From Rhynchopus sp. YZ270_cl-10 (Eukaryota > Euglenozoa > Diplonemea > Diplonemida > Diplonemidae): a DNA stretch of 64,000 nt. Position 1 is the first letter of the stretch, and each line of letters begins with the position of its first letter. Under the pieces are notes generated by a model. That model saw only the letters and a program-made list of their open reading frames with translations. It did not search any database and was not told the DNA's origin. The position numbers and the translations under genes are program-made. This document shows, piece by piece, positions 10,163 through 19,602 of this stretch. The stretch covers positions 434,001-498,000 of the forward strand of contig OZ037844.1 in assembly GCA_964035575.1 (NCBI GenBank). Direction: 5' to 3'.

Positions 10163-10882
10163 TCACTTTGCGTCCTTCCCACTCCACCGCACAACGAGCA
10201 GCGCTGCCGCCGCACCAAGGAGAACTCCCTGGTAGTTCTGAGCGACCCAACCGGAGAGGAAGGTGGTGGGGCGGGTCCAACGCCAGTGTGCGGAGTGCGG
10301 TGCCCCATCCATGCACATGCCCGCCCCAGGCAGACCGTCCAGAGAGTAGCCGTAGGCACTGAACTTCTTGAGCAGATCTGGGTCCATGTCTTCACCCATT
10401 TTGTCTGTGACTATTTTAGTCAGAGTTTCTCTGTCCTTTTCATAAGTCATCAACGGAACAGCATAACCACATGAGCTCGTGATGGTGAAGCTCTTGATCG
10501 TGATGACAGACCGACAGTGTGCAGGGTTAAGCACCGTCCAGTCAGAGAAGTTGGCCGCCACCTTCTCATCAAACTCTGCAGTGCCGTTCAAAGCTGCGCT
10601 GCCGGTCCCAAAGATGCGGACAATAAGCGGATCGCCCTGGAAGGTGCAGAACATCAGCACCACCCGTCCGTTCTCGCGGATGTGCGCTAGCGTCTCACAC
10701 CCACTCCCAAAAGATTCCAGATACTGCACCTCATTCGGGCCTGTGATCTTGAAAGTGCCGTTCAACCCCTTTGGGCTGAGGTTGACGTGCTTCCCATTGA
10801 CAGGCGCAGAGGCGGTGAACATGATGTGGCTGTTGGTGATCACCCTCTGCACGGGCTTGTCGATTGTGTCGTGGAACTTCAT
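10163..10882 (-). CDS. FMN-binding split-barrel (pyridoxamine-phosphate-oxidase-like) protein, C-terminally anchored, copy 1 (239 aa)
   Basis: Resembles the eukaryotic pyridoxamine 5'-phosphate oxidase-related family: HIMFTASAPVNGKHVNLSPKG (residues 19-39, here in part), GSGCETLAHIRENGR (about 59-73), then MFCTFQGDPLIVR. Such proteins bind FMN, and their substrate is usually unknown. The last 30 residues (FLSGWVAQNYQGVLLG and AAAALLVVRW) form a hydrophobic segment with a short basic tail, suggesting a tail-anchored membrane protein. The ATG at 10882 is chosen over an upstream in-frame extension because all three paralogues become alike exactly at MKFHDTIDKP and the upstream sequence is pyrimidine-rich leader. 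Copy 2 is nearly identical and copy 3 is diverged. Confidence 0.85.
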   Translation of the reverse strand: MKFHDTIDKPVQRVITNSHIMFTASAPVNGKHVNLSPKGLNGTFKITGPNEVQYLESFGSGCETLAHIRENGRVVLMFCTFQGDPLIVRIFGTGSAALNGTAEFDEKVAANFSDWTVLNPAHCRSVITIKSFTITSSCGYAVPLMTYEKDRETLTKIVTDKMGEDMDPDLLKKFSAYGYSLDGLPGAGMCMDGAPHSAHWRWTRPTTFLSGWVAQNYQGVLLGAAAALLVVRWSGKDAK

Positions 10883-10965
10883 TGTTTGTTGTGTGTTTTT
10901 CTTGTGTAAGAACGGCGTCCTTTTTTGCAGTAATGGGGATTGAGACGAGGGAGGGGGGTGAGATG
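10883..10965 (-). promoter_or_regulatory. Leader with pyrimidine tract and candidate trans-splice acceptor, split-barrel copy 1
   Basis: On minus, a C/T-rich tract (CACCCCCCCTCCCTCGTCTC) is followed by ACACAAG and then AAAAACACACAACAAACA before the ATG. The proximal leader is shared with copy 2 to about 12705. Acceptor role is inferred from position and composition. Confidence 0.45.
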
Positions 10966-11016
10966 AGGACGTGGGGGAGTGTTTCTTATTTTTGAAGGAT
11001 TTTATTGTCCCTTTGA

Positions 11017-11342
11017 CAAAATGTCTTTGTTTTTCTCTTTGTCTATTTTTCCTGCATTTTTTATTCTCTTCTTTGTACTTTCTTTTGTTTTGGTTGTTGT
11101 TAGATACGCTCAATCCCCTATCGAGTTCTGTGAATAGCACGGAACTCCTTTCCAGGTGTATCCATGGAAAGACAGTATCATATGTGATACCGAAATTTTT
11201 TTTGAAAGAAGGCGTCGTTAAGAAAAAAAACAAACAACGGACGCACTGTGTGAAAAAACGAGTGTTTCTCTGCGCGCGTGATATTTTGTGGGGAAGAATA
11301 AAACATTATGAACAAAGTTCGTTGCGTTCCCACTATCGTTTT
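11017..11342. repeat. Dispersed repeat with TATCGAGTT..CATGGAAAGACAG, copy 1
   Basis: About 320 bp matching 42991-43300, including a T-rich half, TCCATGGAAAGACAGTATCA and GATATTTTGTGGG. Divergence and small indels put it at a moderate age. No TIR or target duplication was recognised. It lies 130 bp upstream of split-barrel copy 1 and is absent upstream of copies 2 and 3. Confidence 0.75.
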
Positions 11343-11462
11343 CTTCATAAGTACGCAGTAAGTAGTGAGCGTAGCGAGCTACGTCTTGGGAGGTCTAGAG
11401 AATATAAATGAACGAGTCCTTATCCCCCTTGAAAAGACGACAGTCGTAAAAGGTTGGAAGGC

Positions 11463-11558
11463 TCATGAAAAATGGCCACTGCACATTGGCATAAACAACA
11501 GGGTTGACACCACGTACGAAGCCAGTCGCGGATGAAAGCTCGCAAAAAAGAAAGAACC
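11463..11558. repeat. Dispersed repeat with ATGAAAAATGGCCA, copy 2
   Basis: Matches 7928-8036. The stretch after it to 11923 is A-rich with no gene recognised. Confidence 0.65.
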
Positions 11559-11923
11559 AACGATTGTTAAATGAGCCAAAGAGCTTGGCCACCTTTTAAA
11601 TAAAATTAAGGACAGACCCGGACGCCGAGAACACAAATGGAAGTACAAAAAGGCCTGTCGGACACACAAAAATAGCAAAAAAGAATGTACAGTGAAACGT
11701 GGAAAAACCTAAAAAGAGCCCCAAGAAGGTACCATCTTGAAAACTGCTCAAAATAAAAAATGCGACAAAAATGGAGCACAAGAAACTCAAGGTGTAGAGA
11801 AAAAAATGTGGATTTTAGGATGACGATGCAGAGTGCAGACACAACACACAACACGACAGCACACCTCAGTGTCAGAGATGCACTCTCTGTGCCTGAGCCC
11901 CTCCCCCCCTTTAACGTTAACAC

Positions 11924-12643
11924 TCACTTTGCGTCCTTCCCACTCCACCGCACAACGAGCAGCGCTGTCGCCGCACCAAGGAGAAACGCCTGGTAGTTCT
12001 GAGCGACCCAACCGGAGAGGAAGGTGGTGGGGCGGGTCCAACGCCAGTGTGCGGTGTGCGGTGACCCATCCATGCACATGCCCGCCCCAGGCAGACCGTC
12101 CAGAGAGTAGCCGTAGGCACACAGCTTTTTGCGGAAGTCTGGGTCCATGTCTTCACCCATTTTGTCTGTGACCACTTTTGACAAAGTTTCTCTGTCCGTA
12201 TCGTATGTCATCAAAGGCACGGCCCAGCCGCAGGAGCTAGTGATGGTGAAGCTCTTGATCGTGATGACAGCCCGACAGCGTGCAGGGTTAAGCTTCGTCC
12301 AGTCAGAGAAGTTGGCTGCCACCTTCTGGTCATACTCCGCAGTGCCGTTCAAAGCTGCACTGCCGTAGCCGTAGAGACGGACAATAAGCGGATCGCCCTG
12401 GAAGGTGCAGAACATCAGCACCACCCGTCCGTTCTCGCGGATGTGCGCCAGCGTCTCACACCCACTCCCAAAAGAGTCCAAATACTGTACCTCATTTGGG
12501 CCTGTGATCTTGAAAGTGCCGTTCAATCCCTTTGGGCTGAGGTTGACGTGCTTCCCATTGACAGGCGCAGAGGCGGTGAACATGATGTGGCTGTTGGTGA
12601 TCACCCTCTGCACGGGCTTGTCGATTGTGTCGTGGAACTTCAT
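11924..12643 (-). CDS. FMN-binding split-barrel protein, C-terminally anchored, copy 2 (239 aa)
   Basis: Same length and start as copy 1 and almost the same sequence. Differences cluster in the middle (RLYGYGSAALNGTAEYDQKV in place of RIFGTGSAALNGTAEFDEKV; GWAVPLMTYDTD in place of GYAVPLMTYEKD) and at RKKLCAYGY. The hydrophobic C-terminal anchor (VAQNYQAFLLGAATALLVV) is kept. 5' and 3' flanks close to the gene are also shared with copy 1, so this is a recent duplication of the whole transcription unit in direct orientation, 1.76 kb apart. A degenerate ANK C-terminus begins only about 120 bp upstream, showing that the duplicate landed in or next to ANK-C. Confidence 0.85.
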   Translation of the reverse strand: MKFHDTIDKPVQRVITNSHIMFTASAPVNGKHVNLSPKGLNGTFKITGPNEVQYLDSFGSGCETLAHIRENGRVVLMFCTFQGDPLIVRLYGYGSAALNGTAEYDQKVAANFSDWTKLNPARCRAVITIKSFTITSSCGWAVPLMTYDTDRETLSKVVTDKMGEDMDPDFRKKLCAYGYSLDGLPGAGMCMDGSPHTAHWRWTRPTTFLSGWVAQNYQAFLLGAATALLVVRWSGKDAK

Positions 12644-12759
12644 TGTTTGTTGTGTGTTTTTCTTGTGTAAGAACGGCGTCCTTTTTTGCAGTAATGGGGA
12701 TTGGGACGAGGGATCTTGAATCTGCAAGAAACGTAAAAATTATTCGCAAACAAATATTT

Positions 12760-13001
12760 CCCCGCACCGTGCTCGAGGAGAACCTGCACCGCACCTGCGT
12801 GTTGTTCCTGCCTCGCATAGTACAACGCAGTCAGACGCAAATAAATTCTGTCATTCACGTCTACCTTGTTCAAGTCCACACGATAGCGCACAGTCTCGGT
12901 GTGCCGCAACAATAAGATGAGTTCTGATATTGTTGTTGTCCACCACACACACGTACGCACCTGCTTTGACCTTGGGTATGATTTCATCGATATCCGGTAC
13001 C
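12760..13001 (-). pseudogene. Degenerate C-terminal remnant of ANK-C
   Basis: Past the stop of ANK-C the expected family ending continues in other frames. TETVRYRVDLNKVDVND and LTALYYARQEQHAGAVQVLL followed by EHGAG correspond to the cap TETVRYLVGLNKVDVNH..VEQVLLKHGAEE. The junction region (12965-13010) is disrupted, so the cap is not in frame with ANK-C. The remnant runs up to about 120 bp from the start codon of split-barrel copy 2. Confidence 0.75.
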
Positions 13002-14663
13002 TCAACCAACTGCCCCTGCATCAATGAGCACCTCCACCACATCTGCGTGCTTCTGTGCTACTGCGTGGTGTAGTGAAGTGGAGCCGCTATTATTTGACTG
13101 ATTCACGTCCACCTCAGGCATGCACAGAAGAGTACGCACAGTCTCGGTCTGTCCATTGGCAGCCGCAAGGCTGAGACATGTCTCCCCAAAGTTGTCTGTG
13201 ACACACACTCCCGCACCTGCTTTGAGCAGCGCCTCGACATCACGGAGCTTCCCACACTGGCTAGCCACGTGGAGTGGCGAACATCCGCGACCTTCATTGT
13301 ACTTAACCTCAATGTCTGCCCCTGCATCAATGAGCAGCTCCACCACATCTGAGTGCTTCTGTGCTACTGCGTGGTGCAGTGAAGTGGAGCCGCTATTATT
13401 TGATTGATTCACATCCACCTCAGGCATGCACAGAAGACTACGCACAGTCTCGGTGTGTCCATAGGCAACCGCAAGGCTGAGACATGTGAGTCCTTTGTCG
13501 TCTGTGACACACACTCCTGCGCCTGCTTTGACCAACATCTTCACAACCTGGAGATTCCCACACTCGCTCGCCTTGAGGAGTGGCGAACGTCCGTCGTTGC
13601 ATTTTGCCTCGATGTCTGCCCCTGCATCAATGAGCACCTCCATCACATCTGCACTTGCGTTCTCAACTGCTGCGAGCAACGCGGTGTAGCCATCCTCAGC
13701 CTTGTGACTCAGGTCGACCTGCGGCAAACCAACAAGATAGCGCACAGTCTCGGTGTGTCCAAATGCTGCAGCAATCATAAGACTTGTCGATCCTATATTA
13801 TGTGTGGCACGCACTTCCGCACCTGCTTCCACCAACATCTTCACAATTGGCTGACTCCCATTCTTGCAAGCATACAGCAGAGGTGTATAAGAGTCCTCAT
13901 CCCTTGTCTCGATGTCTGCACCTGCATCAATCAGGACGTTCACCACATCTGCGTGGTTTTGACCTACTGCACAGAACAACGCAGACCAGTCGTCAACACC
14001 TTTGTGATTCACATCCACATCCTTCAAACCCACAAGATAACGCACAGTCTCGGTGTGTCCATGATATGCTGCAAAGATAAGACATGTGTTTCCGAAGTTG
14101 CACGTACCACACACTCCCGCACCAGCTGCCACCAAATTTTTCATAACTGCGAGTGCTCCTGAACGACAAGCCAAGTGCAGAGGCGAACGTCCCATGTCGT
14201 CCCTTGCCTCGATGTCTGCCCCTGCATCAATGAGCACCTGACACACTGCAGAGTCCGCCCACATGGCTGGACAGTCACGGTTTTTGATGTCCTCCTGCCC
14301 GTGTGGGACACACGCAACGTTGCTGCAGACTGACTTCCAATGCTGCAAGAGGACCTCCGTGCACGCAGTGTGGTCTGCGTGGACGCACTCATTCAGCAGC
14401 ATCCCGAAGCCCATCTGCGTTGTCTCAACATACGGAAGAAGCAGTGCGAGGCATTCATCGTGGTTCCCTCTGCATGCCTCGTGCACAGCATCGAAGGCAA
14501 CCGTTTTGCTGTCTGTGTCTGGGCTGAGCTTCTCAAGTCCCACCCGCACGGCAGTCGTGTCGCCGTTCCTGGCAGCCTCCACCAAGACCTCGTCTGCAGA
14601 AAGCTTTCTTCTCTTTGGTGCCTTCTCGTCAGGTGTGCTGTCTGCGTGTTGCTCCTTCGACAT
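13002..14663 (-). CDS. ANK-C: ankyrin-repeat protein, 553 aa, C-terminal cap lost
   Basis: Family N-terminus in the KEQ form (MSKEQHADSTPDEKAPKRRK), so the first half of the bipartite basic signal is changed but KRRK is kept. Four three-ankyrin super-repeats follow. The frame ends abruptly at VEVLIDAGAVG instead of running through the final ankyrin pair and VLLKHGAEE, whose remnants lie just downstream. The product would keep the whole interaction surface apart from the capping repeat, so it could still fold. The leader is interrupted by a 91-bp MITE, which may change expression. Confidence 0.85.
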   Translation of the reverse strand: MSKEQHADSTPDEKAPKRRKLSADEVLVEAARNGDTTAVRVGLEKLSPDTDSKTVAFDAVHEACRGNHDECLALLLPYVETTQMGFGMLLNECVHADHTACTEVLLQHWKSVCSNVACVPHGQEDIKNRDCPAMWADSAVCQVLIDAGADIEARDDMGRSPLHLACRSGALAVMKNLVAAGAGVCGTCNFGNTCLIFAAYHGHTETVRYLVGLKDVDVNHKGVDDWSALFCAVGQNHADVVNVLIDAGADIETRDEDSYTPLLYACKNGSQPIVKMLVEAGAEVRATHNIGSTSLMIAAAFGHTETVRYLVGLPQVDLSHKAEDGYTALLAAVENASADVMEVLIDAGADIEAKCNDGRSPLLKASECGNLQVVKMLVKAGAGVCVTDDKGLTCLSLAVAYGHTETVRSLLCMPEVDVNQSNNSGSTSLHHAVAQKHSDVVELLIDAGADIEVKYNEGRGCSPLHVASQCGKLRDVEALLKAGAGVCVTDNFGETCLSLAAANGQTETVRTLLCMPEVDVNQSNNSGSTSLHHAVAQKHADVVEVLIDAGAVG

Positions 14664-14691
14664 GGTTTGTGAAGATGTTGATATTCAATGT

Positions 14692-14782
14692 TTGGTGCGG
14701 CTGAAAGGGGGGGAGCATAAAGTGCTGAAAAGTGCTGAAAAAGTGCGGAAAAGTGTGAATCAGACCCCTTCAGCCACACCAA
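14692..14782. mobile_element. 91-bp MITE inserted in the ANK-C leader, 3-bp target duplication TGT
   Basis: Termini are inverted repeats (TTGGTGCGGCTGAAAGGGG and CCCCTTCAGCCACACCAA). Removing it together with one of the flanking TGT copies (14689-14691 and 14783-14785) restores the leader exactly as in the other ANK genes (ATTCAATGTTGTGTC). The interior has three GTGCTGAAAA-type tandem units. A 3-bp duplication with short TIRs fits CACTA- or PIF/Harbinger-like families; the source transposase is not in the window. Confidence 0.85.
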
Positions 14783-14829
14783 TGTTGTGTCTTTTATGCT
14801 GTTTCTTTTTGTGGAGGTTGTGAGGTGAG

Positions 14830-15917
14830 TGGTGTCCCTGAACTGCCACATTCTTCTTCCCTTGCACTGTCGTAAAGTGACTTTACGTCACGGCGTGAAA
14901 TCAAGAGTCGCTACAATTTTTCCGCCCCACTCTCAATTGTCTGGCTACCTTAATGCACTCCAATAAAAACAAAGAAAAGTTTGTAAGATCCTGAGCCTCA
15001 TCTCTCTGTTGTGTCACCCAAACAAAAATACGACATTCAACAAGCTAGTACTAGTATATGGCGAATGTGGAGGGACAAGAAAGGAATAGCTAGGAAGATG
15101 AACCGCAGCCTCTCGGGCGTGACTCAGCAACGCAAGCGTCAGCCAGAAAGAGAATCCCTTATTGCCAACGGTGCGTCTGGCCTCACAGTACTTTATCCAC
15201 CTAAAGTGTCGGTCGGGCAGATAAACAGTAAGAGGGCTTATTTGAAAAATAAAGTAGAAATTTAAATCTGTTATCAACAGTGAGGGGGTGAAAGCGCTGT
15301 TTCCCGCAGAACAACTCCAAACACCCCACCTCGTCCAGCATGCAGGGGAAAGATGAGGGTTAGAAACACCCGGCATGCTAAAGCCCTGAGTAATAACACA
15401 AACCCAGGGGGATGTTCTGTGTGGGGTTATTGTGAGTTTCTGACAAAGTATTTTATCATAATATTATATTATGCATTCAATATTGAGAGCGGAGGAGGGA
15501 TCAAACAAAAATGTTCCCATCCCTTCCTGACCAAAAAAAACACACATTTTAATTCTGTTTCACCCCCCCCAACCTACACTACTCTAAACAGTACTGTTGC
15601 AAGCATACAATGTGGCCACGTTGCACTGCGCATAATCAAAAAAAGCACGAAATACACCCTCCACAGTGTACCTTTGGTACAATGACGGGGTGGACCCCCA
15701 ATCATGTAGTCCTACCCCCATTTCAAACAACATGCAGTACGTATTGTTATGATGTGCATAGCATCAAAACTTCTCCGCTTATTGGGGCGGACCCGCAAAA
15801 TTAAGAAAAGTTTATAAGATGACCCTAAGCCTCTCATGCCTTAGCCACCTCATGAATACATGGAGAGAGTGCGCAAAACGAGACACTGTTTTCTGTACCA
15901 TTTACTACCTTGAAAGC
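14830..15917. other. Gene-free stretch between ANK-C and sirtuin
   Basis: Holds three copies of the GATGAACCTAAGCCTC-type motif (near 14981, 15098 and 15811) and otherwise no repeat, RNA gene or convincing coding frame. A short plus frame from about 15011 reads through one motif copy and has no recognisable product. Confidence 0.5.
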
Positions 15918-17315
15918 TTACCTCCCGACAAGCCTCCCCTCCCTCTCGGTCAAGACGTACTCCGTTACGCGGTGCGTCGCTGCTGTGTCGGCATCGGTCT
16001 TTGTGATCTCCGCTTCACCCATCGGGTCGTCCACCACCAACCTCCACGGCTCCTTCACCAGCAGCAACGCCCCGAGGTCTCTTACTAGCTCTGCCACTGC
16101 TGCGGCAGCGTTTCCTTGCCACATCACCATTTGCATATTTTTGCGAACCTCCTCCGCATGGCACGCAATAAAGTCCTTCAACGTCCACCGCTGTCCGGAC
16201 GTCACATAGGAGCTCAACTCCAAACCCACCTTAGGCACCATGATTGCCGCCTCACGAGAGTGTGTTACACAACGCATCAGATCGGCTTCGTTTTGGACAA
16301 TCACCTCTACCCGACGTCCCTGCTTTGCCACACCAAAATCAGGTTCAGCCATTGTACCTTCATAACGTTCAAGACATGCCAAAGAGCCCTCAGGAAGGCT
16401 TTCCCGCATTTCCTTCAATTCATTGAGGTACCCCAGCTTGTCAAGAAGGTAGATAAAAGCGGTGTCAATGTCGTTCACCAAAACGTCACGTCCCCTGCCG
16501 TATCGGAGACCTACCGATTCTCCGACCGGGCGGGTGTCGAATACGACACGTGGTGCGTCGTCTGGGACTTCTTGTGGGAGAAGTGCTAATGGTGTGACGG
16601 TAAGGCTGGTTCCCACGACGAAGAGTGTGTCAACTTGGCGCATGTTGTGTTGTACTGTGGACAGTGCTTCTGGAGAGAGTTCTTCGCCATAGAGAATTAC
16701 GTTGGGGCGTACACCAGGTTTGTTGCAGGATTTGCACAGGATTTCGGTAGATTTTTGTGGCGCAGAAGCATCGGTGTTGGTGATGTCTTTGATGTTGGTT
16801 AGAATGGATGCGGCAAAGTTTTGTAATGTTTCCTCTTTCTTACAATAGTGGCAAACTGCAGAGGATAAGCTTCCATGCGCAGAGGTGACAACAGACTCTG
16901 GAAGGCCTGCAGAGATTTCCAACCCATCGATGTTCTGTGTAACGACATTGTGGATGAGATTGTGTCGATGGAGAATAGAGAGTGCACGGTGAGCAGCGCT
17001 TGGCTTCTGAAGCTTTGAAGCACAGTGTAGAATCATCCGCCTCTTGACCTCAAGAAAGCCAAGCTGTGACGCCTCGAAGCACTCCTTGCTTGCAACGATG
17101 CTAGGCTCTTCGGAAATGGAGGCCCGCATGTCTTCGGGAATGGTAAGCTTCGTCGCATCCAGCACGTCGTACAGACCTCCCTTCGAACGGTAGTCACCAA
17201 TCCCACTGTTGCGGCTGATCCCTGCACCGATGGTGACACCAATGTTCTTCACCTCACCAGAACGGATCTGATTGATAACATCATCGAAAGAGGCGATGAA
17301 GTTGGGAAGGGACAT
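15918..17315 (-). CDS. Sirtuin family NAD+-dependent protein deacylase with long C-terminal extension (465 aa)
   Basis: All Sir2 signatures are present in order: NAD-binding GAGISRNSGIGDYRS (residues 30-44, canonical GAGIS..SGIPDFRS), TQNIDGLE (126-133), catalytic His147 in AHGS, zinc cysteines C155/C158 and C194/C197, NVILYGE (205-211), GTSL (235-238) and a terminal DTRP in place of the usual N..P turn. Known members remove acyl groups from lysines using NAD+. The catalytic core ends near residue 300; the remaining 165 residues match no domain I recognise. No targeting signal is evident. The ATG is the first in frame and lies 26 residues before the Rossmann motif, a normal distance. 3' flank at 15811 carries the dispersed motif. 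Substrate and compartment cannot be told from sequence. Confidence 0.92.
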   Translation of the reverse strand: MSLPNFIASFDDVINQIRSGEVKNIGVTIGAGISRNSGIGDYRSKGGLYDVLDATKLTIPEDMRASISEEPSIVASKECFEASQLGFLEVKRRMILHCASKLQKPSAAHRALSILHRHNLIHNVVTQNIDGLEISAGLPESVVTSAHGSLSSAVCHYCKKEETLQNFAASILTNIKDITNTDASAPQKSTEILCKSCNKPGVRPNVILYGEELSPEALSTVQHNMRQVDTLFVVGTSLTVTPLALLPQEVPDDAPRVVFDTRPVGESVGLRYGRGRDVLVNDIDTAFIYLLDKLGYLNELKEMRESLPEGSLACLERYEGTMAEPDFGVAKQGRRVEVIVQNEADLMRCVTHSREAAIMVPKVGLELSSYVTSGQRWTLKDFIACHAEEVRKNMQMVMWQGNAAAAVAELVRDLGALLLVKEPWRLVVDDPMGEAEITKTDADTAATHRVTEYVLTEREGRLVGR

Positions 17316-17554
17316 ACAGTTAGGAAAAAATGGTGTAAAAAAAATATGTAAAATCCTGGTAATTAAGTGATGTGGGTTGGAATAAATACAAAAACCGAGG
17401 GGGGGGTGAGTGCGTCTTTTTTTTGAGTTTAAATTGTTGACAACGCTTCAAACCAGATCCATCTTCTAAAAGGAAAAAAAAAAACAGGTTTTATCAGATC
17501 ACCCTAATCCGCTCTGTGCTTGGGTACCTAAAGAACCAATGACCTTTAGCTTTT

Positions 17555-17645
17555 GCCAGCCATCCGGATGAAAGCACAACAACTGCGGGCAACAACAAAG
17601 TGAAGTTGATAGTGCAAACGCCTCTGGGACGCAGGCACTGACACT
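17555..17645. repeat. Dispersed repeat with CCATCCGGATGAAAGCACAA, copy
   Basis: Contains CCATCCGGATGAAAGCACAA, then AGTGAAGTTGATAGTGCAAA and GACGCAGGCACTG. Related copies or parts lie at 22108-22160, 23496-23612, 28010-28200 and 59640-59845. Just beyond (17670-17725) is a foldback of AACTGGTTTTGAAAACCAGTT units and a poly(A) tract. Confidence 0.65.
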
Positions 17646-17914
17646 CCAACAAAAGCAGGGTATTAGGGTGGTTAAAAAAACTGGTTTTGAAAACCAGTTT
17701 TTCCAAAAACTGGTTTTCAAAAAAAAAAAAAAAAAAAACAGAGAAATCTGGAGGGGGAAAAAAAACCGACACTTTTCACCAGGCCTTTCTGTAAATGTCG
17801 TCCCCAGATTAGGGCGGACTCGATTTTTTTCCCCGCATTTTTTCCCCGCCTGGTAGAACCGTGGTTGAACCAGGGGAGTGCCTTTGGGAAATGGCTGTTC
17901 CTTGATTTTTTTTT

Positions 17915-18035
17915 GCCTGCGGCGCCATTTTTCACTTTTTGCTCCGCAAAAAAGGGTTCGTTTGAGTGGCTCTGTGGTGTAAAAAGCTAGATTTTTACAC
18001 CGTACCCTCAAATTTTTTCGCCTGCGGCGCCATTT
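17915..18035. repeat. GCGGAGC / GGCGCCGCAGGC repeat, inverse-orientation copy
   Basis: Reverse complement of 3260-3440: GCCTGCGGCGCCATTTTTC, CTTTTTGCTCCGCAAAAAAG, then a second GCCTGCGGCGCC. A lone GCTCCGCAAAAA half also occurs at 18631-18645. Confidence 0.6.
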
Positions 18036-18399
18036 TATATTATTTTTCTCATATGAAAAAAAGTACTCTGAGAGATTCGTTAAGGATTCGTATGACATAA
18101 TATTAACTTTTTGTCAGCGGTGTGGCAAAAAGTGAAATTGTGTTTTTAGCCTAAAAATGGGTGGGGGAGATGTAAAAAGTACTTTTTTTTTTACTTTTTG
18201 TCACACTTGATCTGCCTTTGTTTTTGGTGGGATTTTGGCTTGGTGTGGCAAAATGTTGTGGTCTTCATGCCCAGGTCATATCCTGCTACATATTTCTCGG
18301 CATTGTGTTGGGAGTTGTGTTCAATATAATTTATGCCTTACGAATACTTATCGATCTCTCAGAGTACTTTTTTTTATATAGAGAAAAAATTATATATTG
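18031..18399. repeat. Inverted repeat, about 75-bp arms
   Basis: Arms 18031-18106 and 18322-18399 are inverted copies (AGTACTCTGAGAGATTCG against CGATCTCTCAGAGTACT, extending outward through the ATATTATTTTTCTC and GAGAAAAAATTATAT sequences). The loop of about 215 bp has no coding signal. Probably a foldback or non-autonomous transposon. Confidence 0.75.
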
Positions 18400-18616
18400 A
18401 GTAAAAAGCGGACGTGTCACACTCGTGTGGTTCTCACAAATCAGTTGGTTTTTTGTATCACTCGCTTCGCTCGTGATACAAAATTCTATGTCACACTCGC
18501 TTCGCTCGTGAGACAACATAAATTACGTCACTCGCTTCGCTCGTGACGTAAAAGAACCAACTGATTTGTGAGAACCACACTCGTGTGACAAAAAGTCCAC
18601 TTTTTTTCACCTCAAT
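18396..18616. repeat. Second inverted repeat abutting the first, with three mirror-symmetric CTCGCTTCGCTC units
   Basis: Arms 18396-18453 and 18549-18616 (ATTGAGTAAAAAGC.GGAC at the outside; GTGTGGTTCTCACAAATCAG inside) are inverted copies. The 95-bp centre holds three CACTCGCTTCGCTCGTGA units. The sequence CTCGCTTCGCTC reads the same backwards (mirror repeat). Outer arms meet the preceding inverted repeat with a few bases of overlap. Confidence 0.75.
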
Positions 18617-19602
18617 AAATAGCTATTTTTTGCTCCGCAAAAAAAAATACAGTCCCTATGTTCCCAATGTCTACCCTGGGTCAGCAGCGCCGAAAAATAT
18701 TTTGAAATCGGATTCCTGGATAAGACACTGACCCCACCCCCGAAAAACCCGAAAAAGGTGACTGTGTCCGTCAATGGTGGAGGTTTTCGCCGGAAACACT
18801 AGTTTTCGCCACCCAGGAGAGAAAACCAGAAAAACCAGTTTTTTCCGGAATTTTGGATTTTCACCCTAATACCCTGAACAAAAGGTGTAAAAAAAAAAAA
18901 AAAAAAACAAAGAAACGCTAAAAGATGCAAGGATGGTGTGATGCAGGCATCCCTCGAATGACCCCTAAGGATGAAAAGCACTATACCGTATGGCACAATA
19001 GAAAGATTGATGAATGTGCATCTGACACAACATCAATAACAAAGAGCAAACGTTGGGCTGGCCAATTCCGACACCACATCAGTGAGTGCCACGTTTTATG
19101 TTATTATTGTTTTTTTTGAAAACTTGGTTTGGATTCGTGACGCCGAGAAGGGTGAGATCCACAAAAATAGCTATTTGCCAGAAAAAGTCGTTTTCTTTGA
19201 TGAGTGTTTTCTGTGTGCACGAAATGCCGGATTTTTAAAAAAAAAATATTTTTGTACGATCTTTGATGGAAACATTCAACCCTGAGCCTTTGCTACTATG
19301 CACCTCAACAACAAAAAGCTGCCCCTCTCTCTACGATACGACCGCCAGACCTCAACAGCTTGTCCTGCACAAAGAAAACAGAGGTGTTTACGTGTCCAGA
19401 GCTTCACTTGCCTAAATGATAACTTTCTGAGTGCTCAATGGCACACAGAAGGAGGAGGGGGGGGGCGGGCTAAGGGAACACTTGCAGACGAGCACACCCC
19501 CATAAGGGGTCTGCAGAGACAGCTCTGAGAGGGCTGTGTAACAATACCTACCTAAGTAGGTGATTGGTCTTGAAAAAAAATGGTGTGTATGAGTGTAGAA
19601 CA
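18617..19602. other. Gene-free stretch with low-complexity and one dispersed repeat fragment
   Basis: Poly(A) near 18890-18910. A diverged GAAAACTTGGTTTGGATTCGTG segment near 19120-19170 relates to copies at 21790, 28845 and 37545. No convincing coding region is visible; short frames lack recognisable content. Confidence 0.4.

Noticed and set aside
10883-11233. 117-residue N-terminal extension of split-barrel copy 1
   Set aside because: Not present as protein in copy 3, passes through a dispersed repeat, and similarity among paralogues begins at MKFHDTIDKP.
13404-14162. Long plus frame antisense to ANK-C (and a similar one at 52169-52939 antisense to ANK-H)
   Set aside because: Antisense shadow of ankyrin-coding sequence; rich in Cys, His and Thr as expected from complementing the repeat, and not conserved as a separate product.
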